Shown here one piece after another: positions 17,642 through 26,720 of a stretch of 64,000 bases of DNA. Origin of the DNA: an uncultured Flavobacteriales bacterium (GTDB lineage: Bacteria > Bacteroidota > Bacteroidia > Flavobacteriales_D > Parvicellaceae); NCBI GenBank assembly GCA_943787535.1, contig CALSMU010000002.1, positions 104,464-168,463 of the forward strand, read 5' to 3'. The translations under genes and the position numbers were made by a program. The stretch's first letter is position 1; each line of letters starts with the position of its first letter. Under the pieces are notes generated by a model. It had not been told where the DNA came from and searched no databases. It worked only from the letters and a program-made list of their open reading frames with translations.

Positions 17642-17673
17642 AAAAAAGCTATCTCATAGAGATGGCTTTTTTT
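17642..17673 (+). terminator. intrinsic terminator after cold-shock copy 2
   Basis: The stem AAAAAAGCTATCTC / GAGATGGCTTTTTT with a short loop and a T run lies between the csp stop and the converging tsaD stop, so it may serve both directions. Confidence 0.78.
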
Positions 17674-17692
17674 ATGCCATGAAAAATGTATG

Positions 17693-18727
17693 CTAAAATT
17701 TCATTCTTGCAGAAGGAGTAGAACTTTGGTTTGAGATATTTCCCTTTTCTAGTTTGTATAGTCCAGTAATAGCAATCATTGCTGCATTGTCAGTACAATA
17801 TTCAAATTCAGGAATAAAAGTATTCCAACCTTCTTGCTTGCCGGTTTTTGCTAGTTTTTTTCTCAAACAACTATTTGCTGAAACACCTCCTGCAATAGCA
17901 ACATCTTTTATGTTGTAATGGGCAACAGCCTTTTTTAATTTGATAAATAAATAGTTAACGATATGCTCCTGGTATGAGGCGCAAATATCGTTTAGATTTT
18001 GTTGAATGAATTTATCGTTCAACTTTTCTTCTTTTTGTAAAAAATATAAAAACTGGGTCTTCAGTCCACTGAAGCTGTAGTTAAATTCTCCTACTTTAGG
18101 AAATGTAAAAGTAAACTTTGCTGCGTCACCCGCTTTACTTTGTTCATCTACAAGTGGCCCTCCGGGATATGGAAGTCCTAAAAGTTTGGCCGCCTTGTCG
18201 AAAGCTTCTCCAGCTGCATCGTCGATTGTCTCACCAATCAACTCCATACTTAGATGGTCTTTTACTAATACGATTTGCGTATGTCCACCACTTACTGTTA
18301 AGCAAATGAATGGGAAATTTGGCGTGGGTTTGTGATTTTCCTTTTTCTGAATAAAGTGTGCAAGTATATGTCCTTGCATATGGTTTACATCAATTAAAGG
18401 AATATTTAACCCCATTGCCATTGATTTTGCAAATGAAGTTCCAACAAGCAAAGATCCAAGCAACCCAGGACCTTTTGTATATGCAATTGCTGTAAGCTCA
18501 TTTTTAGTAATACCCGCCTGTTTCAAGGCTGTATCAACTACAGGTAAAATATTTTGTTGGTGCGCTCTGGAAGCAAGTTCCGGAACAACACCTCCATATT
18601 TGGTGTGAACATCTTGGCATGCAATAACATTCGACAGGATTTCTTCGTTTTTAATTATTGCGGCAGAAGTATCGTCGCAACTTGATTCTATACCAAGAAT
18701 GATGCTATATTTGTTTGTTACACTCAT
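17693..18727 (-). CDS. tsaD: tRNA N6-threonylcarbamoyladenosine transferase TsaD
   Basis: The 344-residue protein matches TsaD/Gcp throughout: GIESSCDDTS at the N-terminus, VPELASRAH, the metal ligands H116 and H120 in NHMQGH, SGGHTQIV, GEAFDKAAKLLGLPYPGG, and AIAGGVSANSCLR. It transfers the threonylcarbamoyl group to A37 of ANN-decoding tRNAs with TsaB and TsaE. The start codon lies 13 bases from the GTG of divergent tamB, so the two promoters must overlap with the opposite coding sequence or the short gap. It is intact and of normal length. Confidence 0.95.
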   Translation of the reverse strand: MSVTNKYSIILGIESSCDDTSAAIIKNEEILSNVIACQDVHTKYGGVVPELASRAHQQNILPVVDTALKQAGITKNELTAIAYTKGPGLLGSLLVGTSFAKSMAMGLNIPLIDVNHMQGHILAHFIQKKENHKPTPNFPFICLTVSGGHTQIVLVKDHLSMELIGETIDDAAGEAFDKAAKLLGLPYPGGPLVDEQSKAGDAAKFTFTFPKVGEFNYSFSGLKTQFLYFLQKEEKLNDKFIQQNLNDICASYQEHIVNYLFIKLKKAVAHYNIKDVAIAGGVSANSCLRKKLAKTGKQEGWNTFIPEFEYCTDNAAMIAITGLYKLEKGNISNQSSTPSARMKF

Positions 18728-18740
18728 TTAATGAAATAAA

Positions 18741-21700
18741 GTGCTCAAAACTATCAAAAAAATAGGGTTTTACTCCATAAGAACGGTAGCAAATCTATTT
18801 GAAATAGTTTTTTTCTTCAGTCTTGTGCTTATATTTTTTATTCGGTCTGATTGGGTGCAAACGCAGCTTGCGGTAAGTTTGGCAGAATTTTATTCTTATG
18901 AATTGGATACTGATGTCTCGATTGAGAGTGTTAAAATCAATGGTTTTGAATATGCCGAAATTAATGGTTTCTATATTGGTGATAGGCATAATGATACACT
19001 ATTGTATATCCCGCATATCAATGGATCTTTGGCCGATTTAAGTGTAGAAAGTAAGTTTGTTATTTTGAGTGGTATTAACGCTGAAGGTGCGCGTTTGAAA
19101 ATTCAAAAGTATACGGGAGAACCAGAATTCAACTTGCAATTTCTTATCAACTATTTTTCCTCAGAAGAAGATGAATCATCCAGCTTTACAATGAAAATAA
19201 AGGAGGTTAATTTAAATAAATCACACATAACCTATTACGATTGGAACAAGGAACTAAAAGAATATGGGGTGGATTATGATCATCTAGATTTGTGGGATGT
19301 TTCTGGAAAAATAATTGAATTTAGAAACAGAGGAGATGTTACTACCATGAATGTTGAAGGTCTCGCTCTGACCGATAGGAGTGGTTTTCGTTTAGATAGT
19401 CTGAATGCGCACATATTGGTTAATTCCAGAAAGATTAAATTGGATAAATTATTGGTTAAAACACCTTGTTCAAATGTTGTCACTAAAGGTGTTGAATTGA
19501 ATTTTTCAGGCCATCAAAACTTTTCGAATTTTGTAGAAGATGTTCGACTATTTGCTAATGTTGAAATGTCTTCTATTAACATGAAAGATATATCTTATTT
19601 CGTGCCTTCTATGGAAGCATACGACTTTTCGATTAATTTAATTACAGAGATAGAAGGTCCTATTAATGATTTAAATTTAAGCAGTTTATTTATCAGTGTT
19701 TCTGAAGGAACCTATTTCGATGGTGATATTTCTTTAAAGGGATTACCGAATTTGGATAGTACACAAGTAGCTCTAAACATTAATAGGTTGCAGACATCCA
19801 AAATGGATTTGGAAACAGTAGATTTGATGAAGTTTGGTTTAATGGAAAATGTTGACATTCCTAGACAAGTGTCTAGCCTTGGAGGGATTTCTGTAACGGG
19901 GAATTCTAATGGTTATTATCATGATTTTGACATATCCTTAGATATAATTACAGATATAGGGGCTGCCACTGGTAGTTTTGCATGCAATATTGATACCTCT
20001 CAACAATTTAACTACAATGGTTATTTGAGTACCGCAGGAATCGATTTATCGACCTTAACAAACTCAAGTGTATTTGGTAATTTTACTTCAGATTTAACTA
20101 TTAAAGGGAAAGGGTTAACAATTGATGACTTAGATGTTGTGGTAGATGGTCATTTGAATAAATTTGATTTGCAAGGATACACCTATGATGAAGTAAACAT
20201 TAATGGCCATTTTAAAGAAAAATCTTTTGATGGTTTTTTAAATGTTGCCGATCAAAATATAGATTTAAATTTTGAAGGAAATATTGATTTAAACAAAGCA
20301 CCTTATGACTTTAGCTTTGCCACAGAAGTAATAAAAGCTAATCCTTATGATTTGCATTTAATCAATACGCGAGAAACTGCTTCTGCTTGTTTTAATCTTA
20401 TGGCAGAAGGAAGTGGAACTAATATAGATGATTTTACCGGGTTGGTTTATTTTACGGATGTAGCTTATTTTCAAGAGGGAACTGATTATTCTTTTGAATC
20501 TATTATGCTTGAATCAAAAGGAAATACAAATTACCATACCATAGATATTTTCTCAGAATTCGCAAACATTTCAATGGAAGGAGAATTTAATCTAGATTCC
20601 ATTAAAAATAGTCTTTCTTATTTGGGAGCAAAGGTATTGCCATCATTGTTTCCAAATGCTGACAGTTTTTACTTAACGCACGAAGAATTTAATTTGGGTG
20701 TTCAAATAAATGACCTTTCCAAATTGACAGAACTTTTTTTTCCTAGGTTACGGATAGCACCTGCAACAGCTCTTAGCTGTGATTATGTGAGTGAAGATGA
20801 TGCTTTGGAGTTGTTTGTAAAATCGGATTGGATAGAGTATGGCGATATCCGTTTTGCTGGTATTCAGTTGGATACCACACAAAGAATATCTGGACTCGAT
20901 CTTTTTTATACCTTAGACTTAACAATTGATTCATTATTCCTTTCAGAAGAAATTTACATCCAAAATGTTAACTTGATTGCAAAAGCTTACGAAGATAATA
21001 TAGGTACAAATATTTATTGGTCCGCAGATGACTCTAGTTATTGGGGGAAAATATATGGTGATGGCTATATAATGAGTTCGAGTGAATTTGAATTTGATAT
21101 TCATCCTTCTGAGATATTTTCGAGTGTTGGAATGTGGCATATTGACAGAGATGCTCATGTTCGCTTAGATTCGACAGCATTACATCTAGATAAAATAATT
21201 GCAAAAAATGAAGATCAATTGATCAAGTTTGATGGCATCGTTTCACAAATTCCTGGAGATAAAATAAATTTTGAAATAGCAGGGTTTAACTTAAATAACA
21301 TTTCTGCCTTAACTAATTTAGATACAATGCAATTAGATGGCTCTTTGTTCTTAGATGGATATGCTTCAAACCTTTACGAGGATGGTTATTTATCCGCTTA
21401 CTCCTTAATAGAGGACTTAAGTATAAATGGTTATTATACGGGTAATATTGAAACAAGTACATCCTGGAACGCCAACGAACAAAGGATGGAACTAATTGGG
21501 GAGTTAACAAGATCGAATGATGTATCGGATTTTGTGATTTCAAAAGGCCATTATTATGTGAATAGACCTGATAATAATTTGGACTTCCAGTTTGATTTTA
21601 AAAATACTGACTTAACATTTGTAAATGCTTTTATGCCTGAAGGAGTGGCTTTAGAAGGTAATACAAAAGGTGCTGTTTATCTTAAGGGAGAGGTGAGTAA

Positions 21701-23294
21701 TCCCCAGTTTAAGGGTAGCTTGTTCTTAAATGAAACTGCTGTCCAAATGGATATGTTAAATGTAAAATATACAGCAAATGGACAGGTTCTTATAGAGCCT
21801 GATATGGTTTTATTAAATGGATTTCCTTTGATGGATAAATATGGGTCAGAGGCACTTGTGGTTGGTTCTTTCTTTCATCAAAATTTCGAAAAGTATAGTT
21901 ACGATTTCTTCGCCACATTTGATAAACCATTTCAAGTGCTAAATACAAACTATAATATGAATCCATTGTATTATGGGGATGCTTTTGTGTCAGGAGATTT
22001 GTCGATTAACTACGAAGATATATTAGATATTACTATCAATGCTAAAACGGAGAAAGGTACAAACATTACATTACCATTATATGGATCCGAAGATGTTGTA
22101 TTGAAAGAATTTGTGACGTTTGTAAATAAAGAAATTTCTGAGGAAGAATACAAAGTAGATCTAGAGGGTATTAACTTAAACCTGAGTATGGATTTAACGG
22201 ATGAGGCTGAAATTCAACTCGTATTTGATGAAGTAGTTGGTGATGCAATGCGCGCTACCGGAGCAGGACACATCGATATGTACATTGATAAATTCTATGA
22301 TTTTTCCATGTTTGGAAACTATGAAGTTTCAGAGGGAAGTTATCTGTTTACGCTTAAAGATTTTATAAATAAAAAATTCCAAGTTAAACCAGGTAGTTCA
22401 ATTAGTTGGTATGGAGATCCTTATAGTGCAGACCTGGATATTAAGGCATATTACCCATTGAAAGCAAGTTTATATGATATAATGCCTAGAAATGATAGAG
22501 AAGGGTATAAGCAAAAGGTGGACATAGAGTGTATAATGCATTTGACACAAAACTTATTTAATCCCAATATAGGATTTGATGTTTCAATCCCACGTTCAGA
22601 CGAGAATGCAAAGTCCGTTTTAAGAAACTTAGTTTCTACGGAACAAGAAATGAATAAGCAGGTATTTTCATTGTTGATTTTGAACAAGTTTTTACCGCGT
22701 TCGGATGTAGAAGAAAAGGAAGGTGATAGGCTTGGCTTTGTAGAGACTGCAACGAGCGAGGTTCTTTCTAATCAATTGAGCAACATGATTTCAAATTTCT
22801 CAGATGATTTTGATTTGGGGTTTAATTATCGCCCTGGTGATGAAATAAGTAATGATGAAGTTGCAGTTGCTATGTCCACTCAATTGTTTAATGATAAATT
22901 AACAGTTAAAACAAATGTTGGTGTTTCTCATGAAAATGAATCATCTGGAGGAAATAGCAATAGTAGTTTAATTGGTGATGTAGATGTTGAGTACAAATTA
23001 AACCCACCAGAAGGAAACTTAAGGGTTCATGCATTTAATGAGTCAAATGAATATGACATTGCTAAAGTAGATCAAGGCAATTATACACAAGGTGTTGGGT
23101 TATTCTATCAAGAGAGTTTTGATAATGCAGGTGAACTCTTTTGTAAATTGGCAAATCTTTTTCGGTTTGGTGATAATAATTGCACAGAATGCCAAGATAA
23201 GGAAAGCAGGGAAAGTTGGAAGGCTGCCAAAAAAGAAAAAAGTGCTGCTAAAAAGAGCAAAGGGGTTGAAATAGAAGAGTCTTTTCCAGATTAA
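18741..23294 (+). CDS. tamB: translocation/assembly module TamB-like (DUF490)
   Basis: The 1517-residue protein starts at GTG 18741. It has one N-terminal membrane anchor (about 12-36), then a very long beta-rich AsmA/TamB-type repeat body and a C-terminal DUF490 domain (about 1100-1480) with LGFVETATSEVLSNQLSNMIS and NYRPGD. The C-terminus is Lys-rich (KKEKSAAKKSKG). TamB-like proteins bridge the inner and outer membranes and are now linked to phospholipid transport and barrel assembly. The size and domain order are normal for Bacteroidota. It is divergent to tsaD, a recurrent arrangement in this phylum. Confidence 0.9.
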   Translation: MLKTIKKIGFYSIRTVANLFEIVFFFSLVLIFFIRSDWVQTQLAVSLAEFYSYELDTDVSIESVKINGFEYAEINGFYIGDRHNDTLLYIPHINGSLADLSVESKFVILSGINAEGARLKIQKYTGEPEFNLQFLINYFSSEEDESSSFTMKIKEVNLNKSHITYYDWNKELKEYGVDYDHLDLWDVSGKIIEFRNRGDVTTMNVEGLALTDRSGFRLDSLNAHILVNSRKIKLDKLLVKTPCSNVVTKGVELNFSGHQNFSNFVEDVRLFANVEMSSINMKDISYFVPSMEAYDFSINLITEIEGPINDLNLSSLFISVSEGTYFDGDISLKGLPNLDSTQVALNINRLQTSKMDLETVDLMKFGLMENVDIPRQVSSLGGISVTGNSNGYYHDFDISLDIITDIGAATGSFACNIDTSQQFNYNGYLSTAGIDLSTLTNSSVFGNFTSDLTIKGKGLTIDDLDVVVDGHLNKFDLQGYTYDEVNINGHFKEKSFDGFLNVADQNIDLNFEGNIDLNKAPYDFSFATEVIKANPYDLHLINTRETASACFNLMAEGSGTNIDDFTGLVYFTDVAYFQEGTDYSFESIMLESKGNTNYHTIDIFSEFANISMEGEFNLDSIKNSLSYLGAKVLPSLFPNADSFYLTHEEFNLGVQINDLSKLTELFFPRLRIAPATALSCDYVSEDDALELFVKSDWIEYGDIRFAGIQLDTTQRISGLDLFYTLDLTIDSLFLSEEIYIQNVNLIAKAYEDNIGTNIYWSADDSSYWGKIYGDGYIMSSSEFEFDIHPSEIFSSVGMWHIDRDAHVRLDSTALHLDKIIAKNEDQLIKFDGIVSQIPGDKINFEIAGFNLNNISALTNLDTMQLDGSLFLDGYASNLYEDGYLSAYSLIEDLSINGYYTGNIETSTSWNANEQRMELIGELTRSNDVSDFVISKGHYYVNRPDNNLDFQFDFKNTDLTFVNAFMPEGVALEGNTKGAVYLKGEVSNPQFKGSLFLNETAVQMDMLNVKYTANGQVLIEPDMVLLNGFPLMDKYGSEALVVGSFFHQNFEKYSYDFFATFDKPFQVLNTNYNMNPLYYGDAFVSGDLSINYEDILDITINAKTEKGTNITLPLYGSEDVVLKEFVTFVNKEISEEEYKVDLEGINLNLSMDLTDEAEIQLVFDEVVGDAMRATGAGHIDMYIDKFYDFSMFGNYEVSEGSYLFTLKDFINKKFQVKPGSSISWYGDPYSADLDIKAYYPLKASLYDIMPRNDREGYKQKVDIECIMHLTQNLFNPNIGFDVSIPRSDENAKSVLRNLVSTEQEMNKQVFSLLILNKFLPRSDVEEKEGDRLGFVETATSEVLSNQLSNMISNFSDDFDLGFNYRPGDEISNDEVAVAMSTQLFNDKLTVKTNVGVSHENESSGGNSNSSLIGDVDVEYKLNPPEGNLRVHAFNESNEYDIAKVDQGNYTQGVGLFYQESFDNAGELFCKLANLFRFGDNNCTECQDKESRESWKAAKKEKSAAKKSKGVEIEESFPD

Positions 23295-23331
23295 TCCAAT
23301 AAATAAAAGTTCCGGCTCGTTAGAAAGGCCT

Positions 23332-24429
23332 CTATTGTTGTATATCTTTAATAGGTTTACTCAGTAAACGGTTTTGTGTATTAATTGAATTTTGATGAAT
23401 AGCATGGAAAACTTTCGAAATTAGTTTGGGTTCTAATGAGAGTTTTTCTGCCTGCTTTTGATGCTTTGCAAGCAACGAACTCCATCTGTTCTTTTGAAAA
23501 ACAGTCATGCCATTGTTTAATTTGAATTGAGCAATGTCTTTTATTACATGCGATCTGTAACTTAATAAATCAATGATTTGTTCATCTATAAAGTTGATTG
23601 ATTTTCTAAGTTCATCGATACTTTTTAATTCAATTCCCTCTGGTGTTTCAGCTCGCACGATTAAACGGTCCAGAATGTTGGTCAGCTGCTCAGGGGTAAC
23701 TTGTTGTGCTGCATCACTCCATGCTTTATCGGGTTCGAAATGTGATTCTATCATTAGTCCATCAAAGTTTAGATCCATTGCAGTTTGCGATATTTTATGA
23801 ATTAACTCGCGATTTCCACTAATATGACTCGGGTCATTAATTATGAGAATGTCAGGTAGTTGTTCTCTTAATTCAATAACCATTTGCCACTCTGGATTGT
23901 TTCGGAAAGATGATTTTTCGAATTGAGATACTCCTCTATGTACTGCTCCAATTCGAGTGATTCCAGCTTTAATTAACCTTTCAATTGCTCCTATCCATAA
24001 TGCTACATCTGGGTTTACAGGGTTTTTAATCAATACAGGAATGTCAACACCTTTTAATGCGTCTGCAATTTCTTGAACTGCAAATGGATTAGCTGTTGTT
24101 CTGGCGCCAATCCAGAGTATGTCAATACTGGCTTTTAGAGCTTCGCAAACATGTTTTGCATTCGCAACCTCAATTGCTACAGGTATTCCTAACTCTTTCT
24201 TTACACGATGCAACCAAGAAAGACCAATACTTCCAACTCCTTCAAAGCTTCCTGGTTTTGTTCTGGGTTTCCAGATTCCGGCCCTATATATATTTACGCG
24301 ATTATCGCTTTTTAATTTATTAGCAGTTTGCATTACTTGTTCTTCAGTTTCAGCACTGCATGGTCCCGCAATAATTAATGGTTTATTGTTTTTTAGTTGC
24401 GGCCAGGCTTCAGTTTTTATTAACATCAC
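23332..24429 (-). CDS. bifunctional DAHP synthase / chorismate mutase
   Basis: The 365-residue fusion carries a type I-beta (KDPG-aldolase-like) DAHP synthase at residues 1-260 (IIAGPCSAETEEQV, YRAGIWKPRTKPGSFEG, IGARTTANPFAVQEIAD, HRGVSQFEKSSFRNNPEW, DPSHISGNR). An AroQ-type chorismate mutase follows at about 265-345 (SIDELRKSINFIDEQIIDLLSYR). It opens the shikimate pathway and also makes prephenate. This gene is third in the pheA operon, three bases after the aminotransferase stop. An ATG-ATG pair gives two equivalent starts. No prephenate dehydrogenase gene separates it from its neighbour. Confidence 0.93.
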   Translation of the reverse strand: MMLIKTEAWPQLKNNKPLIIAGPCSAETEEQVMQTANKLKSDNRVNIYRAGIWKPRTKPGSFEGVGSIGLSWLHRVKKELGIPVAIEVANAKHVCEALKASIDILWIGARTTANPFAVQEIADALKGVDIPVLIKNPVNPDVALWIGAIERLIKAGITRIGAVHRGVSQFEKSSFRNNPEWQMVIELREQLPDILIINDPSHISGNRELIHKISQTAMDLNFDGLMIESHFEPDKAWSDAAQQVTPEQLTNILDRLIVRAETPEGIELKSIDELRKSINFIDEQIIDLLSYRSHVIKDIAQFKLNNGMTVFQKNRWSSLLAKHQKQAEKLSLEPKLISKVFHAIHQNSINTQNRLLSKPIKDIQQ

Positions 24430-24432
24430 TTT

Positions 24433-25587
24433 TTATTTTAAATTATTTATTCTCTTCAATGCTTCTCCCAAAACCTCTTTTGAATTGCACAATGAAACAC
24501 GGACAAACTTATTTCCACTTGATCCAAATATGAATCCTGGAGTGATAAATACTTTTGCGTTATAAAGAATTTTATTTGTCCAGATTTCAGCACTATCACA
24601 TTTATCCGGTATTCTTGCCCATATAAATAACCCAACGTTATTCTTTGCGTAAGAGCAATTCAATTTGTCTAAAATTTCCCATACAACTTTTCTTCTTTCA
24701 GAATAGATAAGGTTGAGTTGTTTAATCCAATCTGTAGAGACGTTTAAGGCGCTGATTGCAGCTTTTTGAATAGGTAGAAACATTCCAGAGTCCATATTGC
24801 TTTTTACTTTCAATATGGATTGAATTAATTCTCTTTTTCCACTAACCCAACCAACTCTCCAGCCAGACATGTTATGTGATTTACTCAATGAGTTGAGTTC
24901 AAGACAGTTTTCTTTTGCCCCATCAATCTGAAATATACTGAAGAAGTCATCTGTCAGTAGCGTGCTGTAAGGATTATCGTTAATAACAATACATCCATTT
25001 TCATTTGCCAATCCTATCAATTGCGTTATTGCTTTTTTATTCGCAGGAACCCCTGTAGGCATATGCGGGTAATTTAACCAAAGAACCTTGGTATTGCTGC
25101 TTAATAAACTAGATAACTCCTCCAAATCAAAGCTTCCATCTGATTTGATCGAATATTCAGCGACTATTGCTTGAGCTAAATTTGAGACCGAACGATAAGT
25201 AGGGTACCCTAGCATAGGAACGAGCACTTTGTCACCTTTGTTAACGAAGGCTTGAGTTATGTGGTGAATACCTTCTTTGGATCCCATTAGCGGCAATATT
25301 TCAGTGTCTGCGTTGAGGCTTATGTCATAAACTTTTTTGCTCCATTCTTTTATAGCCAATCGTAACTCAGGAATGCCATTATATCGCTGATAACCATGAA
25401 CATTGTTTTGGGTTGACCATGTTGTCAGTTCATTTATAACCACTTTGGGCGGTTCCAGATCTGGACTTCCAATTCCTAAATTAATCACATGAATACCGCT
25501 TTGATTGATTTTATTTATTTCCCTCAGTTTTTTAGAGAAGTAATATTCAGAAACATTATTTAGCCTGTTTGCTTCAATAGTTTTCAT
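24433..25587 (-). CDS. class I aminotransferase, probable aromatic/prephenate type
   Basis: The 384-residue PLP enzyme has the fold-type I pattern: LGIGSPDLEPP at about 37-47, YQRYNGIPELR (66-76), NDNPYSTL, and the PLP lysine K236 in SLSKSHNMSGWRVGW. Its ATG overlaps the pheA stop by four bases, so it is translationally coupled. In this position it most likely transaminates phenylpyruvate/hydroxyphenylpyruvate or prephenate, although sequence alone also fits LL-diaminopimelate aminotransferase-like enzymes. The operon context is the main argument. Confidence 0.85.
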   Translation of the reverse strand: MKTIEANRLNNVSEYYFSKKLREINKINQSGIHVINLGIGSPDLEPPKVVINELTTWSTQNNVHGYQRYNGIPELRLAIKEWSKKVYDISLNADTEILPLMGSKEGIHHITQAFVNKGDKVLVPMLGYPTYRSVSNLAQAIVAEYSIKSDGSFDLEELSSLLSSNTKVLWLNYPHMPTGVPANKKAITQLIGLANENGCIVINDNPYSTLLTDDFFSIFQIDGAKENCLELNSLSKSHNMSGWRVGWVSGKRELIQSILKVKSNMDSGMFLPIQKAAISALNVSTDWIKQLNLIYSERRKVVWEILDKLNCSYAKNNVGLFIWARIPDKCDSAEIWTNKILYNAKVFITPGFIFGSSGNKFVRVSLCNSKEVLGEALKRINNLK

Positions 25588-26417
25588 GTGTAATCGATTT
25601 TCCCAGGATGGTATTTTCCTAATATTTTTAATTCAATTGTCAATGGCGTAAGTGCCTCAATTGTGTTCTGATAACTAACTTTTTCATGAAGAATGAAATC
25701 TAAAAAAAATCTGTATTGAAAGGGTTTTCCAATCACTGGAGCAGACTCAATCTTAGTTAGATTTACACCCAATAAATGGAGTAGGGAAATTGCTTTTGAT
25801 AAGGCACCTGAAACGTTATGAAGAATAATGGATAAACTTACTTTTGCTCCATCGGTAGAGGTGTCAATTTCTTTTCCTAAAACGGCAAATCGTGTGTAGT
25901 TACTTTTGTCTGTTTCAATACCTTTAGCTAATAATTCCAATCCATATTCTTTAATTGCAAGTTTGCTTCCAATGGCAGCAATTTGCGGATTGTCTTGTTC
26001 TGAAACTTCTTTTAGACTTAACGCAGTGTCTGCCGATTCAACTAGTTTAATAGTAGGGTAGTTTTTAAAAAAAGCTCTACATTGATTCAATGCCATGTAG
26101 TGAGAACTTACTTCAGTTAATTCATGAATACTTGTTCCTTTTAGCCCTCCCAGGTTTTGCTCAATCCGTAAATATGTTTCACCAATAATTGCTAAATTAT
26201 TATTCCGAATGAGTTCTAAATTTTGAAGAATTGTACCAGATATTGTATTTTCAATTGCCATTAGTGCATAATCTACTTCCTGGTTTACCACTTTGGTGGT
26301 TAATTCCTGAAATGTAACAGAAGGTGAGATATTAATTTCATGTCCAAATACGTTTTTTGCTGCCTCTTCATGAAAAGCACCTTTAATTCCTTGTATTGCA
26401 ATCGTTTTTATTGTCAT
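25584..26417 (-). CDS. pheA: prephenate dehydratase with ACT domain
   Basis: The 277-residue protein has a prephenate dehydratase domain (about 1-183; IQGIKGAFHEEAA, PIENTISGT-like AIENTISGT, and the catalytic TRF at 175-177) and a C-terminal ACT domain (about 192-272). It makes phenylpyruvate. The ACT effector motifs are altered: GALS at 204-207 in place of GALV, and ESAP at 224-227 in place of ESRP. Phenylalanine feedback may therefore be weaker or different. It is first in a three-gene operon and lies 11 bases after a terminator hairpin preceded by a Phe/Tyr-rich leader peptide, indicating attenuation control. Confidence 0.93.
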   Translation of the reverse strand: MTIKTIAIQGIKGAFHEEAAKNVFGHEINISPSVTFQELTTKVVNQEVDYALMAIENTISGTILQNLELIRNNNLAIIGETYLRIEQNLGGLKGTSIHELTEVSSHYMALNQCRAFFKNYPTIKLVESADTALSLKEVSEQDNPQIAAIGSKLAIKEYGLELLAKGIETDKSNYTRFAVLGKEIDTSTDGAKVSLSIILHNVSGALSKAISLLHLLGVNLTKIESAPVIGKPFQYRFFLDFILHEKVSYQNTIEALTPLTIELKILGKYHPGKIDYT

Positions 26418-26428
26418 AATTAATTAAT

Positions 26429-26459
26429 AAAAAAAAGCCTTCCGATTTGGAAGGCTTTT
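26429..26459 (-). terminator. attenuator hairpin upstream of pheA
   Basis: On the minus strand AAAAGCCTTCC (26459-26449) and GGAAGGCTTTT (26443-26433) form a perfect 11-bp stem with a five-base AAATC loop, ending in about eight U. It stands between the leader peptide and the pheA ATG (26417), so it would stop transcription before the operon unless prevented. It cannot be an end-of-gene terminator for the upstream M1 peptidase, whose coding sequence ends far upstream at 26721 with the leader promoter between. Confidence 0.8.
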
Positions 26460-26490
26460 CAATTAGGTAATCGATAAAACGTTTCCGGCT

Positions 26491-26538
26491 TCAGTAATTG
26501 AAATAAAATCTTTCCGTATATATTGTAAACTTTTTCAT
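26491..26538 (-). CDS. aromatic operon leader peptide, 15 aa
   Basis: ATG at 26538 (minus strand) opens a 15-codon ORF, MKKFTIYTERFYFNY, ending at TGA 26493-26491. Three Phe and three Tyr in 15 residues, with four aromatic codons in the last five (F11 Y12 F13 and Y15), is the signature of a leader peptide that senses charged tRNA-Phe and tRNA-Tyr. Codons 13-15 include TTTCAATTA (with the last base of codon 12), complementary over nine bases to TAATTGAAA just ahead of the terminator. The segment GGAAAGATTTT (codons 8-12) could pair with the terminator's 5' arm at 9 of 11 positions. Confidence 0.7.
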   Translation of the reverse strand: MKKFTIYTERFYFNY

Positions 26539-26556
26539 TGTCTTATATTCAATGGG

Positions 26557-26588
26557 CGAATGTATGAAATATAATTAACGAATTACAA
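26557..26588 (-). promoter_or_regulatory. promoter of the aromatic operon leader
   Basis: On the minus strand TTG (26588-26586), a 21-base spacer and TACATTCG (26564-26557, one change from TAnnTTTG) form a plausible Bacteroidota promoter. Predicted initiation near 26550 leaves about a dozen bases before the leader-peptide ATG at 26538. Confidence 0.45.
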
Positions 26589-26720
26589 GTAATTTCAGAA
26601 TTATATTTTGATAAGTATAGTTTAGCTTTGTTTGCTGTAAAATATAATTTTTTCTTTTATTCTCTTTTTAGATAGAAATTTTGAAATTGAAGTAGTTTCC
26701 AAAATAAAGTTGTCGAGAAT

